Virus record (IMG/VR): IMGVR_UViG_3300027973_000059
Coordinates: 1 to 64,000 of that record
Origin: a virus
Strand: one strand, 5' to 3'
DNA: 64,000 nucleotides
Positions 13,953-24,128 of this stretch are shown piece by piece. Numbering within the stretch: the stretch's first letter is position 1; every line of letters begins with the position of its first letter. Below the pieces are notes generated by a model. That model was not told the DNA's origin, searched no databases, and was given only the letters and a program-made list of their open reading frames with translations. The position numbers and the translations under genes were made by a program.

Positions 13953-15985
13953 ATGGAGGTTCAGAAATTGATATTCAATGGGTTAAGTGTCAATTACCAC
14001 CAGAAGGATATGTATATAATATTCTTACTAAAAAAATTGAGTTCAGAGGTATTTATAAAATATCAGACAAAAAAGAAGAGCAATATTGGAAAAGGATTCC
14101 TATGCCAAGCTGGTACAAAGATGTTACGAAAGCTTGGGATGATTATGATAAAAAAAAGAAAGATGATGATTCTGAATTTTATGATGAACAATTAGAAAAT
14201 TATAAAAAACAAGAATGGGACAGAAGGCTTAATGGATTTTGGTATTATAATAATGGCATTCCAACATATTTAACCGGAATGCATTATTTGTATTTACAAT
14301 TTTGGTCAATTGATATTGGTTATCCAAAGTTTAGGATACCAGATTTAGAGAAGTTCTATTTTATGGAATATTGTATTCAAGACCCGTTATGTATGGGTAT
14401 GCTTGAGGTAACTAAAAGAAGGTTTGGTAAGTCATTTGTGGCTGGTTTATTTGTAACCGAATACACTACAAGGACAAAGATGACAAACGGCGGTATTCAG
14501 TCTAAAACAGGCTCTGATGCTAAAAAATTCTTTGCCAAGACAGTGGTTAATCCATTTAGACGATTACCTAAGTTTTTTAGACCAGAATATGATATGTCTT
14601 TGGGGGTAAATCCAAAGTCTGAGATGAGATTCCAAAAGACAAACGTAAGAGGTAAGAAGGCAGAGGATAATGTAGATAAAGACGAATTAGGTTCAGTTAT
14701 TGACCATCAATCAGCAGATACTGTTGCCTATGATGGACAAAAGCTCCATAGATATGTAGCAGACGAGTGCGGTAAAACCACAGAGGTTAATGTGTATGAC
14801 AGACACGAGGTTGTGCGTTATTGTTTGCTAGATGATGAAGGACAAATTATTGGTAAAGCATTATATACCACTACAGTAGAGAAACTTACAACTGAAAAGG
14901 ATGGCGTTCAAGATGCCTTTAAATTATTATGGGAAGAAAGTAATCAAGAAAAACGACAAGATAATGGAACTACTTCTAGCGGTCTTTATCGATTCTTCAT
15001 GTCTGCAAAGCGTACAAGAAATTTTGACGATTTTGGGTTTCCAGATGAAGAAAAAACTTTGGCTCAAATTTCAGCCGACAGGGACACAGTAAAAAATAAT
15101 CAAAGAGCATTATCTGCTCGTATTAGAAAAGAGCCTCTTACAATAGACGAAGCTTTTAGTACAGATTCAGATAAGTGTATTTTTAATGTAATGAACATTG
15201 GAGCAAGAGAGTCTTATTTAAAAGAAAACCCTAAACTCAAGCGCCATATCATATTTTATAGAGATATTGACCAAATAGTTAGATGGAGAGAAATAAATGA
15301 TAAAGAAGAAGATTTTCATTGGGTTATAACTCAGTTCCCACAGGCGGGCGAAGAAAACAAACATACCTACGATGTAAAAACTAGAAAGCCAGCTAGGGTA
15401 TCTGATGGCGCAATAGCAATTGATGGTTATAGTAATAGTCAAGGTGGTAAGTATGGTTCAAAAGCTTCAGCTTGGATAGGGAGGAGATACGATTTATTAA
15501 AACCAGAAGATACTGGGAAAGCCATAGGTCATCTTTACGGCAGGCCTCAAATTAAAGAAACATTGCACGAGCAAGTACTTTTAGCAGCTGAATTTTATGG
15601 GTATCAAGCTTGGTATGAGCATAATAGTGATGATTATTTGTCATATTTTAGAGATAGGGGTAGGGTTGGCTATCTTGGTTCATACCCGCTTTCAACAATT
15701 GACCCAGCAAAAAGAGAAACAGCTGATAGACACAAAGGATTTCCTACTACACCGTTTAGCTTGACAAAACAAACCGATGTGGGTATTATGTATTTTGAAT
15801 CACATATTGATTCAATAGATTTTGAAAATTTGTTAGAAGATGCAAAAAAATTCGACCCAAACAATAGAACAGACTATGATATTACCGTATCTTTTTTGAT
15901 GTTAATTGTATGTTTAATGGAACCGGTCCAAAAACAAATCAAGAGAGAAGCGCTTGTAAAAAGTTATGTTCCTGTGTTTAATTAA
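13937..15985 (+). CDS. terL: Terminase large subunit
   Basis: A 682-residue packaging motor protein. The ATPase domain has a Walker-A-like TKRRFGKSF near 158-166 and a Walker B strand HRYVADEC with D276/E277. The nuclease domain begins near 490 with AIAIDGYSNSQGG (metal-binding Asp), a second acidic site in AWYEHNSDD and a last one in DYDITVSFLML. The size is larger than the usual 450-600 residues because of an N-terminal extension of about 130 residues. It probably cuts and pumps DNA through the portal encoded next. Confidence 0.85.
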   Translation: MYRKIDGGSEIDIQWVKCQLPPEGYVYNILTKKIEFRGIYKISDKKEEQYWKRIPMPSWYKDVTKAWDDYDKKKKDDDSEFYDEQLENYKKQEWDRRLNGFWYYNNGIPTYLTGMHYLYLQFWSIDIGYPKFRIPDLEKFYFMEYCIQDPLCMGMLEVTKRRFGKSFVAGLFVTEYTTRTKMTNGGIQSKTGSDAKKFFAKTVVNPFRRLPKFFRPEYDMSLGVNPKSEMRFQKTNVRGKKAEDNVDKDELGSVIDHQSADTVAYDGQKLHRYVADECGKTTEVNVYDRHEVVRYCLLDDEGQIIGKALYTTTVEKLTTEKDGVQDAFKLLWEESNQEKRQDNGTTSSGLYRFFMSAKRTRNFDDFGFPDEEKTLAQISADRDTVKNNQRALSARIRKEPLTIDEAFSTDSDKCIFNVMNIGARESYLKENPKLKRHIIFYRDIDQIVRWREINDKEEDFHWVITQFPQAGEENKHTYDVKTRKPARVSDGAIAIDGYSNSQGGKYGSKASAWIGRRYDLLKPEDTGKAIGHLYGRPQIKETLHEQVLLAAEFYGYQAWYEHNSDDYLSYFRDRGRVGYLGSYPLSTIDPAKRETADRHKGFPTTPFSLTKQTDVGIMYFESHIDSIDFENLLEDAKKFDPNNRTDYDITVSFLMLIVCLMEPVQKQIKREALVKSYVPVFN

Positions 15986-16015
15986 TTAAAATTTTACTAA
16001 ATTCTTAATATTTAG

Positions 16016-16023
16016 TATATTTG
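16016..16023 (+). promoter_or_regulatory. Promoter core (TATATTTG) for portal operon
   Basis: TATATTTG ending 17 bp before the TTG start at 16041. The short leader supports that start. Confidence 0.55.
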
Positions 16024-16040
16024 ACACAAAATACACTCAA

Positions 16041-18434
16041 TTGGCAGATAGTCCTTTATCAATATCAGCAGCAAATAGTAATGGAGAAGCTTTAAAAAAG
16101 TTTCAAATTACTACCGATGTATCTTCTAAGAAAGATTACATGTACGGTAAAAATGTTGCGCAAAGCATCTACTCTACAATATACGGTAACCAAACTTATT
16201 TTTGGTTAAGAAATAATAGATTTAGAAAAAATAGACAAATTGCAAATGGTAAAATAGACATGAGTGTGTTTATGGACCGTTTAGAAATGAACAGCAAAGC
16301 TAACTTTGTAAATATAAATTGGAAATCAATTATTATAGGTAATACAATTGTTGCAAGGTTAGTTGGCTCATGGATGAGTAGAAGAGAGAAAGTTACAGTT
16401 GTTGCAACAGATAGTGCATCAGCAATGTTAAAAAAAGATGCAGCTGATGAAGCAGAATTTGTTTATCAAAATAAAGAAGTGCTTTCTCAATTACAGCAAG
16501 AGTCTGGTGTACAAATTATTCCACAAGACCAATTTGTAGCTGAAGATAAAGATGAATTAGACCAATGGATTTCAGAATTTAATCATTTACCGGAAGAGAT
16601 ACAATATAGTATAGGATGTAATAATGTACTTGAAGCCAATGGTTGGAATGATGTTTTAAAACAAAGACTATTACATGATTCAGCAGAAGTTGGGTTAGTG
16701 TGTACATATACTTGGATGGATGAAGAAGGGGAAGTTCATGTTCAATGGATTCGTCCTGAAAACGCAATTTATTCATATTCTGATTTCCCAGATTTTAGAG
16801 ATACAACATATCGTGGACATATCTTGTCTATGAAAATAAGTGAAATAAGAGCTAGATATGGTAAAGCTAGTGGTGGAACATTATCTGAAGAAGATATATT
16901 TATGTTAGCTCAGTCATGTAAGGAATACCAATTAACGGATAAGATTAAGTGGATGCAAGATTGGAATGTTTCTTGGCTAAGACCTTATGATGAGTGGAAT
17001 ATTGATTTAATGAATTTTGAAATTAGAACATTAGATTCTGATGGATATACTGTTACCAAAACTAAAAAAAATGGTAGCACAATTATAAGAAAAGGCAAAC
17101 CAGAAAAACTTGATGAGAATCAAGAATATTTAGAAGAGAAAAAATGGAATATATACGAAGGTGTGTATTGTCCTGTTACTCAAAAGATGATTAAGTGGGG
17201 AATTAAGAAGAATATGATTCGCCCTCAAGACCCTAAAGAAATTGGTAATGCTGAATTTTCATATAGTTTATATATGTACGACCCATACGATATGCGTAAT
17301 GTGGCTGTACCTGAAAAAATAGAAGAACCTATTGAGCAAATGATTTTGGCTAGATTGAAGATACAACAAATGGTAGCTAAGATGGTGCCAGCAGGTGCTT
17401 CTATTGATGTTGACGCATTACAAGAGCTTGATTTAGGTTTAGGTGATTCAGTTAAACCATTAGACGTACAAAAGATTTGGGAACAAACTGGTAAACTTTA
17501 TTATCGTGGTAGAGATGCCGAAGGTAATAGAATACCGGTGCCAATCACAGAATTAGCTAATACAGGATTTGCTCCTCAATTACAAGCTTTAATTCAATTA
17601 TACCAATTCCATTATCAAGTATTAAAAGATGAGCTAGGAGAAGACCCTAACTTAATGAATCAAGCTGCACAGCCAAGAGTTGCTGCGTCAAATATAGAGG
17701 CTTCAAGAGTTTTAGCTAATAATGCAACCGAATATATGTATGATGCATATATTTATGTAATGGAAGAAAGCTGTAAAAAAATAGCTTGTTTATTGAATAA
17801 AAGCGTAACATACGGAGCTAAGAAATATAGAGATTTGTTAAAACAAGAAGATGTAAAAGATAGGAATTTTGTTGCAACGGTAAAAATGTTACCAACAGAA
17901 GTAGAGATAGCAAATTTGCAAGCAATGATGAATAATGCTATTGCATCAAATCCTCAATTAATAATATATTTAGACCCTTTTAAAGCAATGAGAATTGCAA
18001 AAGAGAATGTGTCATTAGCTGAACTATATTTTAGACAAGCTCAAAAAAGATATATAAAAACAGAGCAAGAAAAAGCTCAAGCCAATAGTGAACAAAATGC
18101 ACAGATTCAACAATCTAGCATGCAAGCTAAGGCTCAAGGGGATGCTGCTTTGTTAGATAAGCAAACGCAAGCTAAACAAAGAGAAATTATAATTCAAGGT
18201 ATGTTTGATTTAGCTAAAGCTAGTATACCAATGCCAGTAGAATTAAAACCTTTAATAGCTGAAATGTTACAAAATGTTGAAATGCCATTAATGATGGATA
18301 ATCAACAAATGGAACAAGCTATCCAACAACAAGAAATGGAAGCTCAGCAACAAATGATGCAACAACAAGGTCAACAAGGTTCTCCTGAAGAACAACAAAT
18401 GATGATGGAACAACAACAAATGCAACAACAATAA
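16041..18434 (+). CDS. Portal protein
   Basis: A 797-residue protein whose size, position after terL and composition fit a phage portal, the dodecameric DNA gate at the head vertex. The first codon is TTG; the next ATG is 100 bp further and would lose conserved-looking sequence. A stem-like segment near residues 430-480 is rich in Met and Gln. A long helix near 510-590 includes DELGEDPNLMNQAAQPRVAASNIEASRVL. The last 60 residues are a Gln/Met-rich tail (QQQMMQQQGQQG). Such tails are common in large portal proteins of Bacteroidota phages. Confidence 0.8.
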   Translation: MADSPLSISAANSNGEALKKFQITTDVSSKKDYMYGKNVAQSIYSTIYGNQTYFWLRNNRFRKNRQIANGKIDMSVFMDRLEMNSKANFVNINWKSIIIGNTIVARLVGSWMSRREKVTVVATDSASAMLKKDAADEAEFVYQNKEVLSQLQQESGVQIIPQDQFVAEDKDELDQWISEFNHLPEEIQYSIGCNNVLEANGWNDVLKQRLLHDSAEVGLVCTYTWMDEEGEVHVQWIRPENAIYSYSDFPDFRDTTYRGHILSMKISEIRARYGKASGGTLSEEDIFMLAQSCKEYQLTDKIKWMQDWNVSWLRPYDEWNIDLMNFEIRTLDSDGYTVTKTKKNGSTIIRKGKPEKLDENQEYLEEKKWNIYEGVYCPVTQKMIKWGIKKNMIRPQDPKEIGNAEFSYSLYMYDPYDMRNVAVPEKIEEPIEQMILARLKIQQMVAKMVPAGASIDVDALQELDLGLGDSVKPLDVQKIWEQTGKLYYRGRDAEGNRIPVPITELANTGFAPQLQALIQLYQFHYQVLKDELGEDPNLMNQAAQPRVAASNIEASRVLANNATEYMYDAYIYVMEESCKKIACLLNKSVTYGAKKYRDLLKQEDVKDRNFVATVKMLPTEVEIANLQAMMNNAIASNPQLIIYLDPFKAMRIAKENVSLAELYFRQAQKRYIKTEQEKAQANSEQNAQIQQSSMQAKAQGDAALLDKQTQAKQREIIIQGMFDLAKASIPMPVELKPLIAEMLQNVEMPLMMDNQQMEQAIQQQEMEAQQQMMQQQGQQGSPEEQQMMMEQQQMQQQ

Positions 18435-18456
18435 AATAACATAAAAAATAAATAAA

Positions 18457-19095
18457 ATGGCAACATCAATAAGTAAGCTATTAATTAGACTTCAAAAATT
18501 TAGTTCAAAAATAAGCAAAGTAGTAGATGCTACAAATGAATTTAATAAAGGTGGATTTTATATCCAAGATTTATCTGGATGGGATTCAGCGGTAGTTCAG
18601 TTTGGTACAATATCAGCTGAAGGTACAATTACTTTTTATACTACCAATGATGACGGAAGCGTAAACGCAGGTCAGTTATTACCAGCTCCAGAAGTTCCAG
18701 ATAATTTTATACCAGTAAAAGGAGTTGATTTGGCAACAAAAGGTGATGTATTAGTTGCTAGCAATGATTCTATGGTTGAATTTGGGATTATTGGTAAATA
18801 TTTATCATTATCAGGAGATACTATAGTTTACCCATTAAGTTATGCTTATGTGTTATCAAAAAATACATATCCAACACCGCAAGAAGCTTATAATGTAGGT
18901 GTTTTACAAGGAACTGAAATAGTATATACAACAACTTCTACACTATCAAATTCAAATATACTTTTTGCTGATAGTAGATTAACTCAACCAATTTATGGTG
19001 ACGGAACTAGTTGGTATGGTATTTCTTTACTTACAAATGATAGCGTAAAATATGCTATAACTATTGATGGCGAAGCTGCTATAGTTATAGATTAA
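18457..19095 (+). CDS. Putative virion protein (head decoration or fibre)
   Basis: A 212-residue beta-rich protein (MATSISKLLIRLQKFSSK...). A short basic helix at the N-terminus is followed by Thr/Ser/Gly-rich strands such as GTISAEGTITFYTTNDDGS. Located between portal and scaffold. I do not recognise a family; a capsid accessory role is inferred. Confidence 0.5.
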   Translation: MATSISKLLIRLQKFSSKISKVVDATNEFNKGGFYIQDLSGWDSAVVQFGTISAEGTITFYTTNDDGSVNAGQLLPAPEVPDNFIPVKGVDLATKGDVLVASNDSMVEFGIIGKYLSLSGDTIVYPLSYAYVLSKNTYPTPQEAYNVGVLQGTEIVYTTTSTLSNSNILFADSRLTQPIYGDGTSWYGISLLTNDSVKYAITIDGEAAIVID

Positions 19096-19118
19096 AAATA
19101 GAAACCAAATAAGCATTT

Positions 19119-20276
19119 ATGCCAGAGAATACCCCAGCAGCTCCAATAGAGCTTGCAGAAGGCTTCAATCCGTTTTCGGATGATAATGCACCACAAGTGC
19201 AAACTAAGATAGAAGAAGCCCCTATCTTAACAAATGAGTCAGCGCAAGCGGCTCCTCCTCAACAAGAGGAAACAAAAGTAGAGGAACAAACGCCTGCTCA
19301 ATCATTTGACTCAAATCAATTTGTTAAAGAAAGATTTGGTTATGATACCGTAGAGCAAGCTGAACAAGAGTTTAAAAAACTCAAAGAGCAACCAAGTTTT
19401 GAATTTAAAGATGATGTTAGTAGAACATTATTTGATGCCATTAAAGAAGGCAAAGCAGACGATGTTTACGAAATTTTAAACCAACAAAAAAGGTTAGAAA
19501 AACTAATAACTTCAGATTTAACGCCAGACTTGGCTGCTGAAATTGTTAAAACAAATATTAAAAATAAATATAAAGATTTGACATCTGAAGATGTTGACCT
19601 TTTGTTTTATGACCAATATTTCGTACCTTCAAAGCCTGAACAAGCTTATGATGAATCCGATGAGGATTATGCTGGGAAAATAAAAACATGGCAGTCGCAA
19701 GTAGATTACGCTGATAGGAAGTTGATGATTGAAGCGAAAGTGATTAGACCAGAGCTGGAAAAATTAAAAAGTGAAATAAAATTACCTGATATTTATAATG
19801 AGGCTGGAAGAGAAGCTGAATCTCAAGAGGAATTTGAGATTATGCAACAAGCAAGGTCGATTTATGAAAAAACACTTGATTCTGATTTCCAATCATTTAG
19901 TGGATTTAATGTTTCGGTAAAAGACGAGGATGTCGAAATACCGATTTCATTTAATGTAGCTGAAGACGAAAGATTGGCAATGAAGAATGATTTGACGGAT
20001 TTTGATAGTGACTCATATTTTGAGAAAAGATGGTTCGCCGAGGATGGTAAACCAAAAGTTCAACAAATAATGGCAGATAAATATCTGCTAGAGAATCGTG
20101 AAAAAATCTTTTCAAAAATAGCAAATGAAGCAGCATCTCAAAGATTGTTGGCTCATTTAAAGAAAAACGGGAATATAAATATCAACCAAAGCCCCACTCC
20201 TCAAGGAGCGAAACCAGACCTAAATGGCACCGAAGCTGAAAGGCTAAGGATGGCAGAATGGGCTTTTAGTTCGTAA
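19119..20276 (+). CDS. Putative scaffolding protein
   Basis: A 385-residue acidic, largely helical protein directly upstream of the major capsid gene. The first 70 residues are Pro/Glu/Gln-rich and disordered, followed by coiled-coil stretches (EQAEQEFKKLKEQ; RKLMIEAKVIRPELEKLKSEIK) and a basic C-terminal region (ASQRLLAHLKKNGN). These are the general features of phage scaffolds, which template the procapsid and leave before packaging. Confidence 0.65.
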   Translation: MPENTPAAPIELAEGFNPFSDDNAPQVQTKIEEAPILTNESAQAAPPQQEETKVEEQTPAQSFDSNQFVKERFGYDTVEQAEQEFKKLKEQPSFEFKDDVSRTLFDAIKEGKADDVYEILNQQKRLEKLITSDLTPDLAAEIVKTNIKNKYKDLTSEDVDLLFYDQYFVPSKPEQAYDESDEDYAGKIKTWQSQVDYADRKLMIEAKVIRPELEKLKSEIKLPDIYNEAGREAESQEEFEIMQQARSIYEKTLDSDFQSFSGFNVSVKDEDVEIPISFNVAEDERLAMKNDLTDFDSDSYFEKRWFAEDGKPKVQQIMADKYLLENREKIFSKIANEAASQRLLAHLKKNGNININQSPTPQGAKPDLNGTEAERLRMAEWAFSS

Positions 20277-20324
20277 CTTGATATTTGCCTTTGGAGGAGG
20301 CGCAAAAAATAAAAAATAAATATC

Positions 20325-21737
20325 ATGGCAGGAATACCTACCTCAAATATTTTGCAGCCGGGTTCAATCTCGTTGCAAACCCAGAATAGGCAACTTATGG
20401 TTGACCTACAATTATTAACTCCACAGTACTACAAGCAATACACTCAAAAGTATGGCAATGAAGATTTTACATGGTGGTTAGCTGCTCATAGCGGCATGGA
20501 AGAAGTTAAAAACTTAAACTACTTCTGGTTTGAAAACCGCGGTAAATTAATGCCGGGTGTTACAAACGAATCTACAGTTGTTGCGGCAGCTGGTGCTTCT
20601 ATTACATTAACTTTAGGACAAGAAGCTTACTACAACAGTGGTACTCAAACTCCTTTAAGAGTTAATGAAACTTTGCGTGTTGCATCTTCAAACATTGAGG
20701 GTGTTATCGTAAGTATTGATGATTCTGTTCCTTACGCTTGGACTTTTGTAGTTGCTCCTAAGCAAACTTCTCAAGGTTTCCAATCAGCTGGTTCTGGTTC
20801 ATTATTAGCTGGTGAGGTTTTATTATTCGGTGGTGACGCAGATGCTGGTGAAGCTTCTCAACAAATCAATCCTTTAATCCAATTGGACCAAAGATATGAT
20901 AACTATGTAACAGAAATTCGTGATGGTTGGTCTAACACTGACTTAGCGCAAATGGCTGAAACATATTATGAGTTCCCTGTATCTCCAGATATGGCTCAAA
21001 ATGGCGTTACTGCATTTACTTACAAAGGAATGTACAAGACTCTTGTTCGTTTCAAGAATAACGTAGAGAATAAATTAATGCGTGGTAATTTACAAAATAA
21101 CACTGCAATTGATTCTAACTCACAAGGTTCAGTAGGTATCATTCCTAAAGTTGTTGCTGACGGTGAAACTGTTGGTTACACTCCGGGTACATTAGATATC
21201 GCTAAATTACATGAGATTACTCGTATCATGGACGTTAATGGTTGTGCTAAGCAATCTGCTTGGTTAACTGACATTTTCCAAAGACAAGATTTCTCTGATG
21301 GTATCTTCGCTGCTTACCCAGCTGGTGCTTTCGTTTATGGACAAGGTGAGAAGTCAAAAGAGGCTTCTGTTGCTTATGGTTTCCAAGAAATCTTTATCGA
21401 TGGATATTTATTATCTGTAAAGAAGTACGCTCAATTCAACACTGAGGTTACTACTGGTTTAACTCCAAATGTAGATTACTTCCGTAATTTCGGATTAATC
21501 TATCCAATGGGTGAAACTAAGGATGCGAAAACCGCTCAAGTTTACAAGAATATCACTATTATGTATCAACAACCTCCTCAAGGTGGTACTGTTGGTAACG
21601 GTATTCGCGTATGGCAATATGGTGGTGGTTCTCCAAACCCTACAGATGGTACAATGACTAATCAAATCGCGATGATTACCTACAGAGGTACTCGTGTTTG
21701 TGCAGCAAACCAATTTATCATCGTTCAAGGTAACTAA
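20325..21737 (+). CDS. Major capsid protein
   Basis: A 470-residue protein in the position of the major head protein, downstream of a scaffold-like gene and followed by a strong terminator. Codon use differs from neighbours: AAC, TTC, TAC, CGT, GGT and GCT are frequent, as expected of the most abundant virion protein. Sequence features fitting an HK97 fold include a long helix-rich N-arm (QYTQKYGNEDFTWWLAAHSG) and a domain with KGMYKTLVRFKNNVENKLM. The leader contains a GCCT/AGGC mini-hairpin with GGAGGAGG 24 nt before the ATG. Confidence 0.75.
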   Translation: MAGIPTSNILQPGSISLQTQNRQLMVDLQLLTPQYYKQYTQKYGNEDFTWWLAAHSGMEEVKNLNYFWFENRGKLMPGVTNESTVVAAAGASITLTLGQEAYYNSGTQTPLRVNETLRVASSNIEGVIVSIDDSVPYAWTFVVAPKQTSQGFQSAGSGSLLAGEVLLFGGDADAGEASQQINPLIQLDQRYDNYVTEIRDGWSNTDLAQMAETYYEFPVSPDMAQNGVTAFTYKGMYKTLVRFKNNVENKLMRGNLQNNTAIDSNSQGSVGIIPKVVADGETVGYTPGTLDIAKLHEITRIMDVNGCAKQSAWLTDIFQRQDFSDGIFAAYPAGAFVYGQGEKSKEASVAYGFQEIFIDGYLLSVKKYAQFNTEVTTGLTPNVDYFRNFGLIYPMGETKDAKTAQVYKNITIMYQQPPQGGTVGNGIRVWQYGGGSPNPTDGTMTNQIAMITYRGTRVCAANQFIIVQGN

Positions 21738-21755
21738 TTTGTTACCAAAATAATC

Positions 21756-21793
21756 GGGTAGGGGCAACTTTATTGATTGCTCCTACCTTTTTT
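21756..21793 (+). terminator. Rho-independent terminator after major capsid gene
   Basis: GGTAGGGGCAA and TTGCTCCTACC pair with one bulge each, followed by six T. It probably attenuates transcription so that capsid mRNA exceeds downstream mRNA. Confidence 0.8.
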
Positions 21794-21815
21794 AAACATT
21801 AAAAAATAACCATTT

Positions 21816-22709
21816 ATGGCTCGTTTAAAGGCAGTAGGGTTAGCAGAAGCTAACTTCTCACAACAAGGTGAAGTAAAAGTACAAAGACAAAATGATGAGG
21901 CTGCACAAGCTATGCAGGAATCCTTTTCATCTAATACAGCAACAACTTTCAAGATTTTCAAATTATCAGATACCAAGAAAAATGGCAAATACCATATGGA
22001 AGGTATTGATGATGTATGGAATGAAAAGAAAGGTAGAATGGAAAGAATAAGACTTTTGAGAGGTTATCCAAGTATTTGGGTAGAAGACCAGAAAGGACTA
22101 GAAAAATCATTTGTTGAACAAAACAGAAGAAGCTTAATTTTTGATAGAAGAGTATTAAGAATAGCTGATTATGACGTAGAAGCTTTAGAGTTTTTAAGTC
22201 TATGCAACGCTAATCTAGACAATCCTAACAAAAAAGGTACTAGAAAAATTACATTCTTTCAATGGAATCCACAAAGAACAGCAGAGCTTGAAAGAGCTAA
22301 AAGAGTCGCTAAAGTTGAAGCAATTAAATATGCTTCATTGGCAAGCGAGGAAGAAATGCGTAAGCACTGCAATTTCTTGGGAATTACATTTACAGATGAA
22401 TTAGGAATGCCTAAATCAATGGATGCATTAAGAAACGACTACGAACTTTACGCTGAAGCTCAACCTAATAAGTTTATGCAAAGTGCTGGTTCTAAAGAAG
22501 TTGAAATAGCATTTATAGTTAAAAAAGCTTTAATTGATAACAAAATTGACACTACTACAAAAAGAGGTTCAGCTTATTGGTCAAATAATGGAGGTTATAT
22601 TTGTAAGATACCATCTGACAAAAAACCGCAAAATTATTTAGTCGAATTTGCAATGTATCCTCAAGATGAAAGTAAAGCATTTTTAGAGCAATTGAAGAAA
22701 TTAATGTAA
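21816..22709 (+). CDS. Unknown protein after major capsid gene
   Basis: A 297-residue basic protein (MARLKAVGLAEANFSQQGE...) with an internal WVEDQKGLEKSFVEQNRRSLIFDRRVLRI segment and a Lys-rich C-terminus. It lies between two terminators and thus depends on read-through. A virion or assembly role is suggested by position. No family recognised. Confidence 0.5.
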   Translation: MARLKAVGLAEANFSQQGEVKVQRQNDEAAQAMQESFSSNTATTFKIFKLSDTKKNGKYHMEGIDDVWNEKKGRMERIRLLRGYPSIWVEDQKGLEKSFVEQNRRSLIFDRRVLRIADYDVEALEFLSLCNANLDNPNKKGTRKITFFQWNPQRTAELERAKRVAKVEAIKYASLASEEEMRKHCNFLGITFTDELGMPKSMDALRNDYELYAEAQPNKFMQSAGSKEVEIAFIVKKALIDNKIDTTTKRGSAYWSNNGGYICKIPSDKKPQNYLVEFAMYPQDESKAFLEQLKKLM

Positions 22710-22732
22710 TCTTTCCCCCTCTAAATAAAAGA

Positions 22733-22765
22733 AGCCCTGTAGCCTAAAAATTACGGGGCTTTTTT
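22733..22765 (+). terminator. Rho-independent terminator
   Basis: GCCCTGTA and TACGGGGC (one G-T pair) around an A-rich loop, followed by six T. It closes the portal-capsid transcription unit. Confidence 0.8.
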
Positions 22766-22777
22766 GTATCTTTTTCG

Positions 22778-22785
22778 TATATTTG
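22778..22785 (+). promoter_or_regulatory. Promoter core (TATATTTG) for tail operon
   Basis: TATATTTG 13 bp after the terminator T run and 18 bp before the ATG at 22803. Confidence 0.65.
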
Positions 22786-22802
22786 TTGTACAACTTATTT
22801 CA

Positions 22803-23495
22803 ATGAATGTTAATGATATGTATCAGATATGCCAATTTGCAATTAACAAAGCGCAAAATGGTTATTTAACTCCATCAGAATTTAATCTGACTATAAATCA
22901 AGCACAGGTTTCATATCAAGATTATTTATTAGGAGAGTTTCAACAATACCAACCCGGAAGACCACAAGCTAGAATTAATTATAGTCAAAATGAAAATATA
23001 AGACAAAGGCTTACTCCATTACTTGCAACCGCAGCACTTGCAGTCAATGCTGGTACTGGTGCTGTAGTGTATCCGGGCGACTATGTTCAAGCGGATAGCT
23101 TATTGACTTCTACATTACAAAGAGTTAGATATACTCAACAAGATAGCTTATATTCTTATTACAATAGCACAATAGACCCGGTAGCTACTAATCCTATTTA
23201 TATGATTACTAGTACTGGATTCCAATTTTATCCAATAACAATTGGTACTGTTACCTTGAACTATATCAAGGAAGCTCCATCAATTGTTTGGGGTTACACA
23301 TTAGTATCTGGACGACCTGTATATAATCCATCTGCATATAATCCGGGTCCACCAGCTTCTGGTAGCCAACAACCAGTATGGGCTGATGTAGATTTATTAG
23401 AAATAATAGCTAGAGCATTGAAATTAGTTGGCGTAAGTTTACAAATTGGTCAAGTAGAACAATATGCTAATCAAGTAACTCAACAAGGACAATAA
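22803..23495 (+). CDS. Putative head-tail connector protein
   Basis: A 230-residue protein (MNVNDMYQICQFAINKAQNG...). The open frame reaches 22764, but that lies upstream of the promoter, so the ATG at 22803 is taken. A helical N-terminus (PSEFNLTINQAQVSYQDYLLGEF) precedes a beta-rich part and a C-terminal helix (LLEIIARALKLVGVSL). First of four consecutive genes of similar size that probably build the connector and tail. It overlaps the next gene by one base. Confidence 0.5.
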   Translation: MNVNDMYQICQFAINKAQNGYLTPSEFNLTINQAQVSYQDYLLGEFQQYQPGRPQARINYSQNENIRQRLTPLLATAALAVNAGTGAVVYPGDYVQADSLLTSTLQRVRYTQQDSLYSYYNSTIDPVATNPIYMITSTGFQFYPITIGTVTLNYIKEAPSIVWGYTLVSGRPVYNPSAYNPGPPASGSQQPVWADVDLLEIIARALKLVGVSLQIGQVEQYANQVTQQGQ

Positions 23496-24124
23496 TGACA
23501 AGAAATATATTTATAGAAAGAATATTAAGACAGATTTATAATGGGCAGCCATCTGATGATAGCAGCATTACTTATAATCTAGTTAATCAATGGCTTAATG
23601 ATGCTATTGGTTTGGCTGTTAAAAAGAATTATACAGATAGTATTCAAATGGATGGTGTTGCTTATGTAAACAATTCATTTTATACTAGCTATTCTAGTTT
23701 GACAATAACACAAGTAGATAATACTACTTTTAAATTTACTTTACCACAAATACCAGTAGCACTAGGCAAAAATGAAGGTATAGCTACATTACAATTTAGT
23801 AATAGCAAGACCCCAACATCTTTTGGCGCAGTGCCATTAAGTATGAATCAAGTAGGTTACCAAGATACATTAAGACCAATTCAAAATAAAGTAGTTTATT
23901 GGCCACAAGGTCAAGAGGTTTATATGAGTACAGGAATACCATTAACTGCCTATAAAGCTAATGTAAGAATGGTTAGTGGTGGTGATTCAACTGATTTAAA
24001 TTCAACATTAATTATACCAGATGATTATGTGCCTATTATGGTTGAGTATATCAAAGCTCAATTAGCCTTTGAAAGGTCAAGACCAATAGACGCAAGTAAC
24101 GATGGCGTAGATAACAACAACTAA
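23495..24124 (+). CDS. Putative head-tail connector or tail protein
   Basis: A 209-residue protein with helical ends (MTRNIFIERILRQIYNGQPSDD; DDYVPIMVEYIKAQLAFERSR) and a beta-sandwich-like middle, a pattern seen in phage adaptor proteins. No specific family recognised. Confidence 0.45.
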   Translation: MTRNIFIERILRQIYNGQPSDDSSITYNLVNQWLNDAIGLAVKKNYTDSIQMDGVAYVNNSFYTSYSSLTITQVDNTTFKFTLPQIPVALGKNEGIATLQFSNSKTPTSFGAVPLSMNQVGYQDTLRPIQNKVVYWPQGQEVYMSTGIPLTAYKANVRMVSGGDSTDLNSTLIIPDDYVPIMVEYIKAQLAFERSRPIDASNDGVDNNN

Positions 24125-24128
24125 TAAT

